Position numbers and translations under genes: made by a program
Notes under the pieces: model-generated
Database searches by the model: none
What the model saw: only the letters and a program-made list of their open reading frames with translations
Told to the model about the DNA's origin: nothing
In this document: positions 18,970-28,201 of the stretch, piece by piece
How positions within the stretch are numbered: the first letter of the stretch is position 1
Layout: the number at the start of each line of letters is the position of its first letter
From: an uncultured Roseateles sp.
GTDB taxonomy: Bacteria; Pseudomonadota; Gammaproteobacteria; Burkholderiales; Burkholderiaceae
Assembly: GCA_946886855.1 (NCBI GenBank)
Contig: CAMPJJ010000016.1
Location: forward strand, 1-64,000
Direction of reading: 5' to 3'
Length of the DNA stretch: 64,000 nt

Positions 18970-19065
18970 CGCGGGCGGGTCCGTGCCGGCGCGACGACGC
19001 GCCGGCAAACGGTCCGCGTCGAGCTTGACCGGGGAGCGCCGGGCGCATGCACAATCTCCCGACAC

Positions 19066-21555
19066 ATGCGCGGATTGCTCAACCCTGTCCTCAGACACGT
19101 CCGACGGCTCCTGGTGGCAGTCGCGTTGGCCCCGTGGCTGACGCCGGCCGGCGCCAGTCCGGAGGCGCCCGCCCCCCTCGCATCGGCGACCGCGGCGATC
19201 AGCCCCGTCGCGGCGCCTGACATCCTGACGCGCGCCGACGAGGACCTGCAGCGCGTCGACCGGGCGAAGCGGCTGCTCGGGGCGGCGGACCCGTCCGAAC
19301 GACTGGGCCGGGAACTCGACGCCATCGCGCAGCCGGTCAACGCCAAGCTCAACGCCGCCGCGGGCGGCGCGCTGCGCAACCTGACGGTCATGCGCCTCGA
19401 GAGCCTGGCGCGACACTGGGACTTCGACGAACGCCGTTTCGCGCGATGGGAAGAACGGGCCGGCCGGGCGCTGTCCCCCTATGCGGACGCCGCCCTCCAC
19501 CTGTCCCAGCGACGCGCGGCGTGGTCGGCCACGCGCGCGGCGGGGCTGCTCGAGGGGCTCCCGCCGGCGCTCTCGGCGCGCGTCGACACCATGCTCGCGC
19601 AATTCGATGCGTCCGAAGCGGCGCTGGGTGTCGTGCTGGCGAGGCAGTTCGACCTGACGCAGCGCGCGAGCGAGCTGAAGGCCCGCATCCAGTCCGGGAG
19701 CGAGGAGGTCGACGCGGCCATCGACGAGATCGACCGTCAACTGTTGCGGACGGACGTGCCGCCGCTGTGGCAGGCGTTCAGACCTGGCACCGGCACGGCC
19801 GAGGCGATCGCCGCGATGGAGCGCGGCTTCGACATCGAACGCCAGTTTGCGGTGGACTACCACGCCGCCGACGGCGGCAACCAGCAGGCGCTGCGTCTGC
19901 TCCAGATCCTGCTGCTGCCGCTCATCCTGTGGCTGGCGGTGCGCGCCCGCCGCGCCCCCGATGACGGCGCGCCCGACCACGTGACGCGCGCGCTGCGCCG
20001 CCCCGTCTCGTCCTGGCTGCTGCTGGCGATGCTGGGCGTGCTGGTGCTGGAGCCCGACGCCCCGCTGCTCGTGCAGGAGATCGCCCTGGTGCTGGCGCTC
20101 ATCCCGGTGCTGCGCCTGCTGCCGTCGGGCACGGTGCGCGCGCTGGGCGTGTGGCCGTATGTCGCGGTGGCGCTCTACATCGCCGACCGCCTGGGCGTGT
20201 CCGTCCCGGCCGACGTCGGCCTGTACCGGCTCTACACGCTGGGCGTGAGCGTCCTGGCCATGGGGCTCACCGTGTGGCTGCTCCGACGCGCGCCGCGCGA
20301 CCCCACGGCCGGCGACAGCGGGCTGCAGACGGCGGTCCGCCGGATCAGCTGGATCGTGCTGGCCGTGCTCACCGTGTCGACCGCCGCCAACATCGGCGGG
20401 AACATCTCCCTGGCGGAGACCCTGACCAGCGGCGTGATCGACAGCGGCTACATGGCCCTGCTGCTCTACGCGGGCGTGGCGGCGGTGCTCGGCATCCTGC
20501 ACGCGCTCGTGCGGCAGCCCGAGCTGGCGCAGCGGAAACTCGTGCGGCAGCACGGGCCGGCGCTGGAGGTGATGGTCACCCGGCTGCTGGTCCTGGCGGC
20601 GTGGCTGGGCTGGCTCGTCTACAGCATGGACCGGTTCCGCGTGCTGCGCCCCTTGCGCGCCGCCGGCACCCGGGTGCTGGACCTCGGCGTCGACGTGGGC
20701 GAAGTCTCAATCCATCTGGGCGACGTGCTGGTATTCCTGCTGTCGAGCTGGCTGGCGCTGTGGGTGGCCCGCGCCGTCCGTCGACTGCTGCGCGACGAAC
20801 TGCCCCACCACGCCACCTTGCCGCGCGGCGCGGGCAACAGCATCGCGTCGCTGAGCTACTACGGCGTCCTGCTGTTCGGCTTCCTGGTGGCGCTGTCGGC
20901 GGCGGGCTTCAAGGTGAGCCAGCTCGCGCTGGTGTTCGGCGCCCTGGGCGTGGGCATCGGCTTCGGACTGCAAGGCGTGGTCAACAACTTCGTCTGCGGC
21001 CTGGTGCTGATGTTCGAGCGTCCGATCCAGCCGGGGGACCTGGTCGACGCCGCGGGCACGTCCGGCACCGTGCGCGAGATCGGCCTGCGCGCCACCCTCC
21101 TGCGCACCTTCGACGGCGCCGACGTGGTGGTGCCCAACGGCCTGCTGCTGAGCGGGAACCTGACGAACTGGACGATGTTCGACCGCAGCCGCCGCATCGA
21201 GATCGCGGTCGATGTCGCCTATGGCTCGGACCCGGCCCAGGTGCTGGCGGTGCTCGGCGCGGCGGCGCGCGAGACGCCGGGCGTGTCCGAGCATCCGGCG
21301 CCGGTGGTGCTGATGACGAGCTACGCCGACAGCGCGCTGAACTTCGTGGTGCGCGTCTGGACGCAGGACGTCGGCGGATGGATGGCCCTGCGCGGCGAAC
21401 TGCTGGCCCGCGTGCTCGCGGCGCTCCAGCAGGCGGGCATCGGCATTCCGTATCCGCAGATGGATGTGCATCTGCGGAGCATGCCGGAAGGCCTGGAGGC
21501 CGCTGACAGGATCGCGGCTGGCGGACAAAGGAACGGTGTAGAAGATGAACGCTGA
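19066..21555 (+). CDS. Large MscS-family mechanosensitive channel
   Basis: 829 residues: signal peptide, a long periplasmic helical domain (about 45-290), about ten membrane helices, then the MscS core. The pore helix and beta domain are clear: LVFGALGVGIGFGLQGVVNNFVCGLVLMFERPIQPGD near 625, then TSGTVREIGLRATLLRTFDGADVVVPNGLLLSGNLTNWT. This KefA/YjeP-like architecture releases solutes upon hypo-osmotic shock. Monocistronic as far as seen. Confidence 0.92.
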   Translation: MRGLLNPVLRHVRRLLVAVALAPWLTPAGASPEAPAPLASATAAISPVAAPDILTRADEDLQRVDRAKRLLGAADPSERLGRELDAIAQPVNAKLNAAAGGALRNLTVMRLESLARHWDFDERRFARWEERAGRALSPYADAALHLSQRRAAWSATRAAGLLEGLPPALSARVDTMLAQFDASEAALGVVLARQFDLTQRASELKARIQSGSEEVDAAIDEIDRQLLRTDVPPLWQAFRPGTGTAEAIAAMERGFDIERQFAVDYHAADGGNQQALRLLQILLLPLILWLAVRARRAPDDGAPDHVTRALRRPVSSWLLLAMLGVLVLEPDAPLLVQEIALVLALIPVLRLLPSGTVRALGVWPYVAVALYIADRLGVSVPADVGLYRLYTLGVSVLAMGLTVWLLRRAPRDPTAGDSGLQTAVRRISWIVLAVLTVSTAANIGGNISLAETLTSGVIDSGYMALLLYAGVAAVLGILHALVRQPELAQRKLVRQHGPALEVMVTRLLVLAAWLGWLVYSMDRFRVLRPLRAAGTRVLDLGVDVGEVSIHLGDVLVFLLSSWLALWVARAVRRLLRDELPHHATLPRGAGNSIASLSYYGVLLFGFLVALSAAGFKVSQLALVFGALGVGIGFGLQGVVNNFVCGLVLMFERPIQPGDLVDAAGTSGTVREIGLRATLLRTFDGADVVVPNGLLLSGNLTNWTMFDRSRRIEIAVDVAYGSDPAQVLAVLGAAARETPGVSEHPAPVVLMTSYADSALNFVVRVWTQDVGGWMALRGELLARVLAALQQAGIGIPYPQMDVHLRSMPEGLEAADRIAAGGQRNGVEDER

Positions 21556-21645
21556 AAATCCCTCCGCCCAGCCCGGCGCGGCCCGACAGAGAAAAGCCTG
21601 AGCGAGATGCCGGCAGGGGCGCGCCAGCGTCCCTACACTCCCGCG

Positions 21646-22287
21646 ATGTCTTCGTCAGCCCTGTTCCGCACAAGCCTCCACCCGTCGCGCGGCCCGGCCG
21701 GCAAGCGACCGCTGCATCCCGTCGCCCAGGCTTGGATCGCCCGCTTCGGAGACGCTCTGCCTGCGGGCCACCTCTGCCGCGAGTCGTCGCTCAAGGAGCG
21801 CTGGCTGCGTATCCACAGTCTCCCGGAATCCAAGCGCTATCCGGAGGACCGCACGGAACTCGGCGAGATCCTCCGACGCCAGAACGCGGTCGCCACCGAG
21901 TTGCTGGGCGAAGGTGCGCCATGCCTGTTGTTCGTTGCGGGTTTTTCGAGCGGGCCGGAGGCCGTGCAATGGGCTCGCAAGGCGTCGTGGCTCAAGGCGC
22001 TGGATGGGACGCCCGAACTGGTCCTCACCGTAGAGGAAGATGCCGAACGGGACCAGATGGCGTTCTGCGCGCTGCCCGTGATCTGGCAACGCGGAAGATT
22101 CGATCGATTGATTGCCGATCGGGCGCACGATCGCGCCGGACATCTCCTCTTCGCCAACTTCGATCGCGGCGGCATCTACGCGCCGTATGACGGCGGCGCC
22201 GATCTGTTCTATCCCTCCGCGGAGGATGTCGTGCCCGCGCGATCCAGGTATCGGGATTGGCTCTCGGGCTACCCGACGGGGCTATGA
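21646..22287 (+). CDS. DUF3885-like hypothetical protein
   Basis: 213 residues, cytoplasmic. ERWLRIHSLPESKRYPEDRTELGEILRRQNAV and the C-terminal LLFANFDRGGIYAPYDGGADLFYPS resemble the DUF3885 family, which has no established function. The ATG at 21646 fits better than one at 21607. The stop overlaps the next ATG as ATGA (22284-22287), so the two genes are translationally coupled. Confidence 0.6.
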   Translation: MSSSALFRTSLHPSRGPAGKRPLHPVAQAWIARFGDALPAGHLCRESSLKERWLRIHSLPESKRYPEDRTELGEILRRQNAVATELLGEGAPCLLFVAGFSSGPEAVQWARKASWLKALDGTPELVLTVEEDAERDQMAFCALPVIWQRGRFDRLIADRAHDRAGHLLFANFDRGGIYAPYDGGADLFYPSAEDVVPARSRYRDWLSGYPTGL

Positions 22288-22574
22288 ACGCGCCCGCGTC
22301 CGGCCCACTCGATGCATCGATCGTCGCTCGCGCCTGGGCGCATGGCTGGGCGATCTCGCGGAGCACTGCGGCACCCATCGAACGCGCGGGCTTCTTCCAG
22401 ATCCATGTCGGCAAACCGGATCAGGTCACGCGATACGTCTTTCCTCGACTCGGCGCGCATCAGGGAGTGCTCGTGGCCACCGAGAACGGCGCCGCGCTGT
22501 ATCAGGCGCTCGGCTGGTCCATGGTCTCGCCGGTCACGGCCGCGTCGTGTTCCGCCGCCGCTCCCGCAGCATGA
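22284..22574 (+). pseudogene. Shrunken GNAT-like acetyltransferase, probable internal deletion
   Basis: Only 96 residues, where family members are roughly twice that or more. The first half (IVARAWAHGWAISRSTAAPIERAGFFQIHVGKPDQVTRYVFPRL) looks like the beginning of a GNAT protein, and the second half ([24 protein letters not shown]) looks like its end, with the acetyl-CoA-binding middle missing. The frame stays open. Starts within ATGA of the DUF3885-like gene and overlaps the convergent VF530 gene by 41 bp. Could be a genuine small protein, but a remnant is more likely. Confidence 0.5.
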
Positions 22575-22797
22575 ACAGGTAGAGCCCTTCGACCTTCTCC
22601 CGCGCCCACGGCGTCTTGCGCAGGAACTTCAGGCTGGACTTCACGCTCGGCTCGAAGGCGAAGCAGCGCAGCGGGATGCGCTCGTCGAGGCCGTCCCAGC
22701 CGTACTCGGCGGCCAGCTCGGTCACGATGGTTTCCAGCGTCAGGCCGTGCAAGGGGTTGCGCGGCTGCTCTTGCGGCGGCGGGGCGGACTCGGTCAT
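22534..22797 (-). CDS. VF530 family DNA-binding protein (DUF2132)
   Basis: 87 residues. [61 protein letters not shown] matches the compact helical VF530 family, reported to bind DNA. Full length for the family. Its 3' end overlaps the GNAT remnant on the other strand. Confidence 0.88.
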   Translation of the reverse strand: MTESAPPPQEQPRNPLHGLTLETIVTELAAEYGWDGLDERIPLRCFAFEPSVKSSLKFLRKTPWAREKVEGLYLFMLRERRRNTTRP

Positions 22798-22884
22798 GAC
22801 GGGATTGTCGCCGGTCGCGAAGGCCGCCCCGGCGTCGCTCCGGCGTCGCTTCGAGGGTCCGGCCCGCGTGGTACCTTCATCGTC

Positions 22885-23370
22885 ATGAGCACGAATTTCC
22901 CCGACGAAGAACGCCCCATCATCCAGGAGCCGCGCACCTGGCAGGACGAGCGCTGGACCGCGCAGGTCATCAAGAACGAAGACGATGAGGGCTGGGCGGT
23001 CGCCATGACCTTGATCGGCGAGGCCGAGCCGGCCCTGGTCGGGCCCTGGACCATGGGCCGCGACAAGAAGAATCCGAAGCCGCTCGACGCGGCGGCGTTC
23101 CACACGCTGGTGAAGACGGCGTCCGAGGTGCTGCGCCGTCATGAGCAGCAGTTGCATGCGCGGCTGCACAAGAGCGTCAAGCTGGACACGGCCAATGGCC
23201 GCGTGCAGGTGCTGCTGGACATCGTGCCGGATGAAGACAACCCGTACGCGACGCTGACCGCGCTGAACGACGACGGCGAGCAGCTCGCGCAGGTGCGCGT
23301 GGCCGCCGGCTTCAAGTTCAATGAGGCGAGTGCGGCGGCCTGGGTCGAGAACGACTTCCTGAAGCCCTGA
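22885..23370 (+). CDS. Hypothetical protein
   Basis: 161 residues, soluble, acidic, with no signal peptide or membrane helix. Composition and codon use are those of a real gene. Blocks such as [45 protein letters not shown] and [31 protein letters not shown] suggest a beta-rich fold. Family not recognised. Confidence 0.7.
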   Translation: MSTNFPDEERPIIQEPRTWQDERWTAQVIKNEDDEGWAVAMTLIGEAEPALVGPWTMGRDKKNPKPLDAAAFHTLVKTASEVLRRHEQQLHARLHKSVKLDTANGRVQVLLDIVPDEDNPYATLTALNDDGEQLAQVRVAAGFKFNEASAAAWVENDFLKP

Positions 23371-23389
23371 CGTCGGTTCGTGCGTGAGG

Positions 23390-23442
23390 CTGCTGGCCCT
23401 CACCCCTGCCCTCTCCGGCGAGCGTGAGAGGGTGAGGGAGCC
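23390..23442. repeat. REP-like palindromic element, copy 2
   Basis: Shares GGCTGCTGGCCCTCACCCC with copy 1 and has an imperfect hairpin CCTCTCCGGC / GCGTGAGAGG. It lies between the hypothetical gene and the 3' end of metE, where it could act as a bidirectional terminator. Confidence 0.75.
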
Positions 23443-23444
23443 AT

Positions 23445-25736
23445 TCAGACCGACTCTCGCAGCGTTCTCGCTGCCGCGACCATGTTGGTCAGGGCCGGGA
23501 TCACTTCCGCCCACTGGCGGGTCTTGAGGCCGCAGTCCGGATTCACCCAGAGGCGCTCCGCCGGAATGCGCTCCGCCGCCTTGCGCATCAGCTGCACGAT
23601 GTGGGCCTGCGTCGGGATGTTGGGCGAGTGGATGTCGTAGACGCCGGGGCCGATCTCGTTCGGGTACTTGAAGTCGTCGAAGGCGTCGAGCAGTTCCATG
23701 TCCGAGCGCGAGGTCTCGATCGTGATCACGTCCGCGTCCATGTCGGCGATCGACGCGATGATGTCGTTGAACTCCGAGTAGCACATGTGCGTGTGGATCT
23801 GCGTCTCGTCCGCCACGCCGTTGGCGGTGATGCGGAAGGACTCGACGGCCCAGTCCAGGTACTCGCGCCACTGCGACCGGCGCAGCGGCAGGCCCTCGCG
23901 CAGCGCGGCCTCGTCGATCTGGATCACGCGCACGCCGGCCTGTTCCAGGTCCAGCACCTCCTGGCGGATCGCCAGCGCAAGCTGCTTGCAGGACACCGAA
24001 CGCGGCTGGTCGTCGCGGACGAAAGACCAGTTCAGGATCGTCACCGGCCCGGTCAGCATGCCCTTCATCGGCTTGTCGGTCAGCGACTGCGCGTAGCGCG
24101 TCCACTCGACCGTCATCGGCGCCGGACGGCTGATGTCGCCGAACAGCACCGGCGGTTTCACGCAGCGCGAGCCGTAGCTCTGCACCCAGCCGAACTGCGT
24201 GAACGCGTAGCCCGCGAGCTGCTCGCCGAAGTACTCGACCATGTCGTTGCGCTCGGCCTCGCCATGCACGAAGACGTCGAGTCCCAGCGCTTCCTGTTCC
24301 TTGACGCTGCGCGCGATCTCCGCGCGCATCGCCGCCTGGTAGCCGGCCTCGTCGAGGCGGCCGGCCTTGTACTCGCTGCGCGCATGGCGGATCTCGCCGG
24401 TCTGCGGGAAGGAGCCGATGGTCGTCGTCGGGAAGGCCGGCAGTTTCAGCAGCGCGGCCTGCTTCGCCGCGCGCTGCGCGTAGGCGGCCTGGCGCTGGCC
24501 GAGCTTCGCATCGATGGCCGCGACCGCGGCCTTCACCGCCGGGTTGTTGACGCGCGGCGAGCGGCGACGGGCCTCGATCGCGTGGCGGTTGGCGTCGAGT
24601 TCGGATTGCACCGAGGCGCGACCGCCCTTGAGCGCGCGGCCCAGCAGGTCCAGCTCCGCCAGCTTCTGCAACGCGAAGGCGAGCCAGGACTTCAGCTCGG
24701 CATCGAGCTTCTGCTCGCTCGCGAGGTCCACCGGCACGTGCAGCAGCGAGCACGAGGGCGCGATCCACAGGCGCTCGCCGAGCGTCGCGGCCACTGGCTG
24801 CAGCCAGTCGAGGACCGCGTTGAGGTCGCTCTTCCAGATGTTGCGTCCGTTGATCACGCCCAACGACACGACGCGGTCCGCCGGCAGCGCCGCGGTCAGC
24901 GCGGAGACCTCATCGCGGGCGTTGACGGCGTCCAGGTGGATGCCCTGCACCGGCAGGCCCGCGGTCAGCGCCAGGTTGTCCTTCAGCGGTCCGAAGTAGG
25001 TGGCGAGCAGCAGCTTCACGCCTGACCCCGACAGCGCCGCGTAGGCGGTCTTGAAGGCCTGCGCCCAGCCGGCTTCGAGGTCGGTGACGAGGATCGGTTC
25101 GTCGATCTGCACCCACTCGACGCCGTGCTCGGCCAGCGTCTTGAGCAGCGCCGCGTAGACCGGCAGCAGCTGCGGGAGCAGCGCGAGGCGGTCGGCATCG
25201 TCCTTCGCCTTGCCCAGCGCGAGGTAGGTCACCGGACCGATGATCACCGGCTTGGCTTTCACGCCGAGCGCCCGGGCCTCGGCCAGTTGCGCCAGCAGGC
25301 GGGAGGCGTCGAGCTTGAAGATCGTCGACGCGTCGAACTCGGGCACGATGAAGTGGTAGTTCGTGTCGAACCACTTGGTCATCTCGCCGGCGGCGACGCC
25401 GCCGCAGCAGTGCGAGTGAGTCTCGGCGCTCTCGGCGGAGCGGCCGCGGGCGACGCGGAAGTAGTTGTCCAGCGTGTCGCCGTGGAAGTCGCGCACGCGC
25501 CGCGGCAGGTTGCCGAGCGTGAAGCTCATGTCCAGCACCTGGTCGTAGAACGAGAAGTCGCCGACAGGCACCAGGTCCAGCGCCTGCTGCGCGGCCCAGT
25601 GCGTCGCGCGCAGCCGGGCGCCGAGCGCGAGGAGTTCATCGCGCGTGGACTGGCCTTTCCAGTAGGCCTCCTGGCCGAATTTCAATTCGCGCCTGGCGCC
25701 GATGCGGGGAAAGCCGAGGTTGTGGATCGTGGTCAT
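23445..25736 (-). CDS. metE: Cobalamin-independent methionine synthase
   Basis: Transfers a methyl group from 5-methyltetrahydropteroyl-triglutamate to homocysteine. 763 residues, full length. N-terminal [20 protein letters not shown], then WVQIDEPIL, then the C-terminal barrel with zinc ligands His and Cys in [10 protein letters not shown], Glu in [10 protein letters not shown], and Cys in NPDCGLKTR. Expressed from a promoter with a perfect MetR box (25831-25843). A second, N-terminal-only paralogue lies beside metR. Confidence 0.97.
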   Translation of the reverse strand: MTTIHNLGFPRIGARRELKFGQEAYWKGQSTRDELLALGARLRATHWAAQQALDLVPVGDFSFYDQVLDMSFTLGNLPRRVRDFHGDTLDNYFRVARGRSAESAETHSHCCGGVAAGEMTKWFDTNYHFIVPEFDASTIFKLDASRLLAQLAEARALGVKAKPVIIGPVTYLALGKAKDDADRLALLPQLLPVYAALLKTLAEHGVEWVQIDEPILVTDLEAGWAQAFKTAYAALSGSGVKLLLATYFGPLKDNLALTAGLPVQGIHLDAVNARDEVSALTAALPADRVVSLGVINGRNIWKSDLNAVLDWLQPVAATLGERLWIAPSCSLLHVPVDLASEQKLDAELKSWLAFALQKLAELDLLGRALKGGRASVQSELDANRHAIEARRRSPRVNNPAVKAAVAAIDAKLGQRQAAYAQRAAKQAALLKLPAFPTTTIGSFPQTGEIRHARSEYKAGRLDEAGYQAAMRAEIARSVKEQEALGLDVFVHGEAERNDMVEYFGEQLAGYAFTQFGWVQSYGSRCVKPPVLFGDISRPAPMTVEWTRYAQSLTDKPMKGMLTGPVTILNWSFVRDDQPRSVSCKQLALAIRQEVLDLEQAGVRVIQIDEAALREGLPLRRSQWREYLDWAVESFRITANGVADETQIHTHMCYSEFNDIIASIADMDADVITIETSRSDMELLDAFDDFKYPNEIGPGVYDIHSPNIPTQAHIVQLMRKAAERIPAERLWVNPDCGLKTRQWAEVIPALTNMVAAARTLRESV

Positions 25737-25818
25737 GGAGAGGCTCCCTCCCGGGAGAACAACTGCTGAAAGGTCCCGAAGCGTAGGGACCGTTCTCCAT
25801 GACGTAAAACGATATTAA

Positions 25819-25843
25819 TTCAAGAAAACTTGAATGAGATTCA
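25819..25843. promoter_or_regulatory. MetR box and adjoining palindrome upstream of metE
   Basis: TGAATGAGATTCA (25831-25843) is an exact match to the MetR consensus TGAA-N5-TTCA. It overlaps a perfect inverted repeat TTCAAG-aaaa-CTTGAA (25819-25834), possibly the second site. The pair lies about 85-105 bp upstream of the metE start, in an AT-rich patch. No riboswitch is seen. Confidence 0.8.
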
Positions 25844-25888
25844 CGAGACGTGAGCACACAGTCTTCAGCGCTGCGAGTGGCGCCGGTC

Positions 25889-25931
25889 GGACTCTCTCCC
25901 GCTTGCGGGAAATGGCGGGGGTGAGGGCTGC
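25889..25931. repeat. REP-like palindromic element, copy 3 (inverted)
   Basis: Reverse-oriented relative: CTCTCTCCCGC-tt-GCGGGA followed by GGCGGGGGTGAGGGCTG. It lies just beyond the prpB stop and could terminate the prp operon. Confidence 0.7.
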
Positions 25932-25945
25932 GGTCGTCGACTTCC

Positions 25946-26809
25946 TCAGGTGTACTTCTTCTCCAGCGCGTCCCACTCCGGCTTGTTCACCAGGCGCTGG
26001 CGCTCGGCGAAGGGCACGACCAGGTTGGGATCCTCGTCGATGCGGCGCTGCGTCTTGAGCACGCCCAGCGCCTTCTGCATCCCGGCCACCGCGCCCTGCA
26101 GCGCGGCATTGGCATACAGCACGACGCCGTAGCCCATCTGCTGCAGCTCGCTTGCATCGGTGATCGGCGTCTTGCCGCCGATGACCATGTTCATCAGCTG
26201 CGGCGTCGACAGACGCTGCGGCAGCGCGCGGATCTCTTCCGCTTTCGTCACCGCCTCGACGAACAGGATGTCCGCGCCGGCTTCGGCGAAGCGCTGCGCG
26301 CGCTCGATCGCGGCCTCGAAGCCCTGCGTCGCGCAGGCATCCGTGCGGGCCATGATCAGGAAGTCCGGATCACGCCGCGCATCCACCGCCGCCTTGATCT
26401 TGCTCACCGCCTCCTCGGTGGAGATGACCTCCTTGCCGGTGAAGTGCCCGCAGCGCTTGGGCGCCACCTGGTCCTCGAGCTGGATGCAGTCCGCGCCGGC
26501 GCGTTCGAGCACGCGCACCGTGTGCCGCACGTTCAGCGCGTTGCCGAAGCCGGTGTCGGCGTCGACGATCAGCGGCAGCTCCACCGCGTCGCGGATGCGC
26601 GCGGTGTGGTCGGCGATCTCGGACAGGCCCATGAAGCCCTGGTCCGGCAGGCCGAACCACATGTTGGTCACGCCGGCGCCGGTCACGTAGATCGCCTCGA
26701 AGCCGAGGTCCTCGATCACCTTGGCCGACAGCGCGTTGAACGCGCCCGGCACCAGCACGCCACGGCGTTCGTTCACCAGCGCGCGCAGCGTCTTGCGGGT
26801 CGATGTCAT
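25946..26809 (-). CDS. prpB: Isocitrate lyase/PEP mutase family lyase, probable 2-methylisocitrate lyase
   Basis: 287 residues. Splits 2-methylisocitrate into pyruvate and succinate, as inferred from its place at the end of the prp operon. ITDVDADTGFGN-type metal site (PLIVDADTGFGNALN), LEDQVAPKRCGHFTGK with the catalytic Cys, and IMARTDACATQGFEAAIERA define the superfamily. The segment after KRCGH differs from enteric PrpB (HRPNK), and the protein also resembles dimethylmalate/oxaloacetate lyases, so substrate assignment relies on context. Confidence 0.75.
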   Translation of the reverse strand: MTSTRKTLRALVNERRGVLVPGAFNALSAKVIEDLGFEAIYVTGAGVTNMWFGLPDQGFMGLSEIADHTARIRDAVELPLIVDADTGFGNALNVRHTVRVLERAGADCIQLEDQVAPKRCGHFTGKEVISTEEAVSKIKAAVDARRDPDFLIMARTDACATQGFEAAIERAQRFAEAGADILFVEAVTKAEEIRALPQRLSTPQLMNMVIGGKTPITDASELQQMGYGVVLYANAALQGAVAGMQKALGVLKTQRRIDEDPNLVVPFAERQRLVNKPEWDALEKKYT

Positions 26810-26878
26810 GTTAGTTCTCTTTGATTGTCTGAAGTCGAATTCGATAAGGAGGTCGAAGGCGGAATCAACCGGCGCCGA

Positions 26879-28108
26879 TCACAGCGCCTCGGCGGGCACG
26901 CGGACGGTGCCTTCCATCAGGATGCGCGCGCTGCGGCTCATCACCGCCTGCGTCACGCGCCATTGGCCACCCTTGCCGCCCTCGCCGCCTTCCTGGACCG
27001 CTTCCGCGCCGACGCGCAGCGTGCCGGACGGATGGCCGAAGCGCACCGCCGGCAGCGCCTTGCCGCCCGCGGCCTCGCACACCACGGTGCCGGGGATCGC
27101 GGCCGCGGTGCCGATGGCCACCGCCGCCGTGCCCATCATCGCGTGGTGCAGCTTGCCCATGGACATCGCGCGCACCAGCACATCGATGTCGCCGGCCTCG
27201 ACGGTCTTGCCGGCCGACGAGCGATAGCTCGACGGCGGCGCGACGAAGGCCAGCTTCGGCGTGTGCTGACGGGTCTTCGCCTCGTCCAGCGTCTTGATCA
27301 GGCCCATGTGCAGCGCGGCGTGCGCGCGGATCGCTTCGAGCCGCTTCAGCGCCGCGGGGTCGCCGTTGATCGCGTCCTGCAGCTCGGTGCCCGAGTAGCC
27401 CAGGTCCTTCGCGTCGACGAAGACCGCCGGGATGCCGGCGTTGATCAGGGTCGCGCGCAACTGGCCGCCGGGGACGAGGTCCTCCGGCATCGTCAGCACG
27501 TCCACGACGTTCCCGGTCGGGAACAGCGCGCCGCCGGCATCGTCGCCATCGGCGTCGTCATTGCCCGGATCGAGGAAGGCCAGCTCGACCTCCGCCGCCG
27601 GGAAGGTCACGCCGTCGAGTTCGAAATCGCCGCTCTCCTGCACCTGGCCGTCGCGCATCGGCACCTTGGCCACGATGGTCTTGCCGATGTTGGCCTGCCA
27701 GATGCGCACGGTGGCGATGCCGTCGCGCGGCAGCGTCGCCGCGTCGATGAATCCCGCCTGGATCGCGAACGGTCCGACGGCCGCCGACAGGTTGCCGCAG
27801 TTGCCGGACCAGTCGACCAGCGCGGTGTCGATCGCCACCTGGCCGAACAGGTAGTCGACGTCGTGGCCGGGCCGCGTGCTGCGCGAGATGATCACCGTCT
27901 TGCTGGTGCTCGAGGTCGCGCCGCCCATGCCGTCGATCTGCTTGCCGTAGGGATCGGGGCTGCCGATGACGCGCATCAGCAGCCGGTCGCGCGCGGCGCC
28001 GGGCACGCGCGCGGCCTCGGGCAGATCGTCCAGGCGGAAGAACACGCCTTTGCTGGTACCGCCCCGCAGGTAGGTCGCGGGGATCTTCACTTGAGGGAGA
28101 AAACTCAT
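26879..28108 (-). CDS. prpF: PrpF, AcnD-accessory 2-methylaconitate isomerase
   Basis: 409 residues, diaminopimelate-epimerase-like fold. Needed with AcnD because it isomerises the trans-2-methylaconitate product so that aconitase can rehydrate it. KIPATYLRGGTSKGVFFRLDDLP at the N-terminus and DWSGNCGNLSAAVGPFAI with a catalytic Cys are typical. Lies downstream of acnD with a 93-bp spacer containing a 9-bp tandem repeat. Confidence 0.93.
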   Translation of the reverse strand: MSFLPQVKIPATYLRGGTSKGVFFRLDDLPEAARVPGAARDRLLMRVIGSPDPYGKQIDGMGGATSSTSKTVIISRSTRPGHDVDYLFGQVAIDTALVDWSGNCGNLSAAVGPFAIQAGFIDAATLPRDGIATVRIWQANIGKTIVAKVPMRDGQVQESGDFELDGVTFPAAEVELAFLDPGNDDADGDDAGGALFPTGNVVDVLTMPEDLVPGGQLRATLINAGIPAVFVDAKDLGYSGTELQDAINGDPAALKRLEAIRAHAALHMGLIKTLDEAKTRQHTPKLAFVAPPSSYRSSAGKTVEAGDIDVLVRAMSMGKLHHAMMGTAAVAIGTAAAIPGTVVCEAAGGKALPAVRFGHPSGTLRVGAEAVQEGGEGGKGGQWRVTQAVMSRSARILMEGTVRVPAEAL

Positions 28109-28124
28109 GACTGCTTCCGTCGTT

Positions 28125-28160
28125 GTTCCCGATGTTCCCGATGTTCACGATGTTCACGAG
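28125..28160. repeat. 9-bp tandem repeat, 4 copies
   Basis: GTTCCCGAT, GTTCCCGAT, GTTCACGAT and GTTCACGAG run head to tail in the acnD-prpF spacer. The first copy begins 16 bp from the prpF start codon. Like the arrays at 11372 and 14661, it lies inside an operon. Confidence 0.9.
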
Positions 28161-28201
28161 GGTCGCGGCGCTCGCGAAGATCCGTCGAGCACCGCGCGCC
28201 C

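Noticed and set aside
25737..25945. Riboswitch (cobalamin or SAH type) before metE
   Set aside because: The leader is too short and none of the conserved riboswitch core is visible; a MetR box explains the control.
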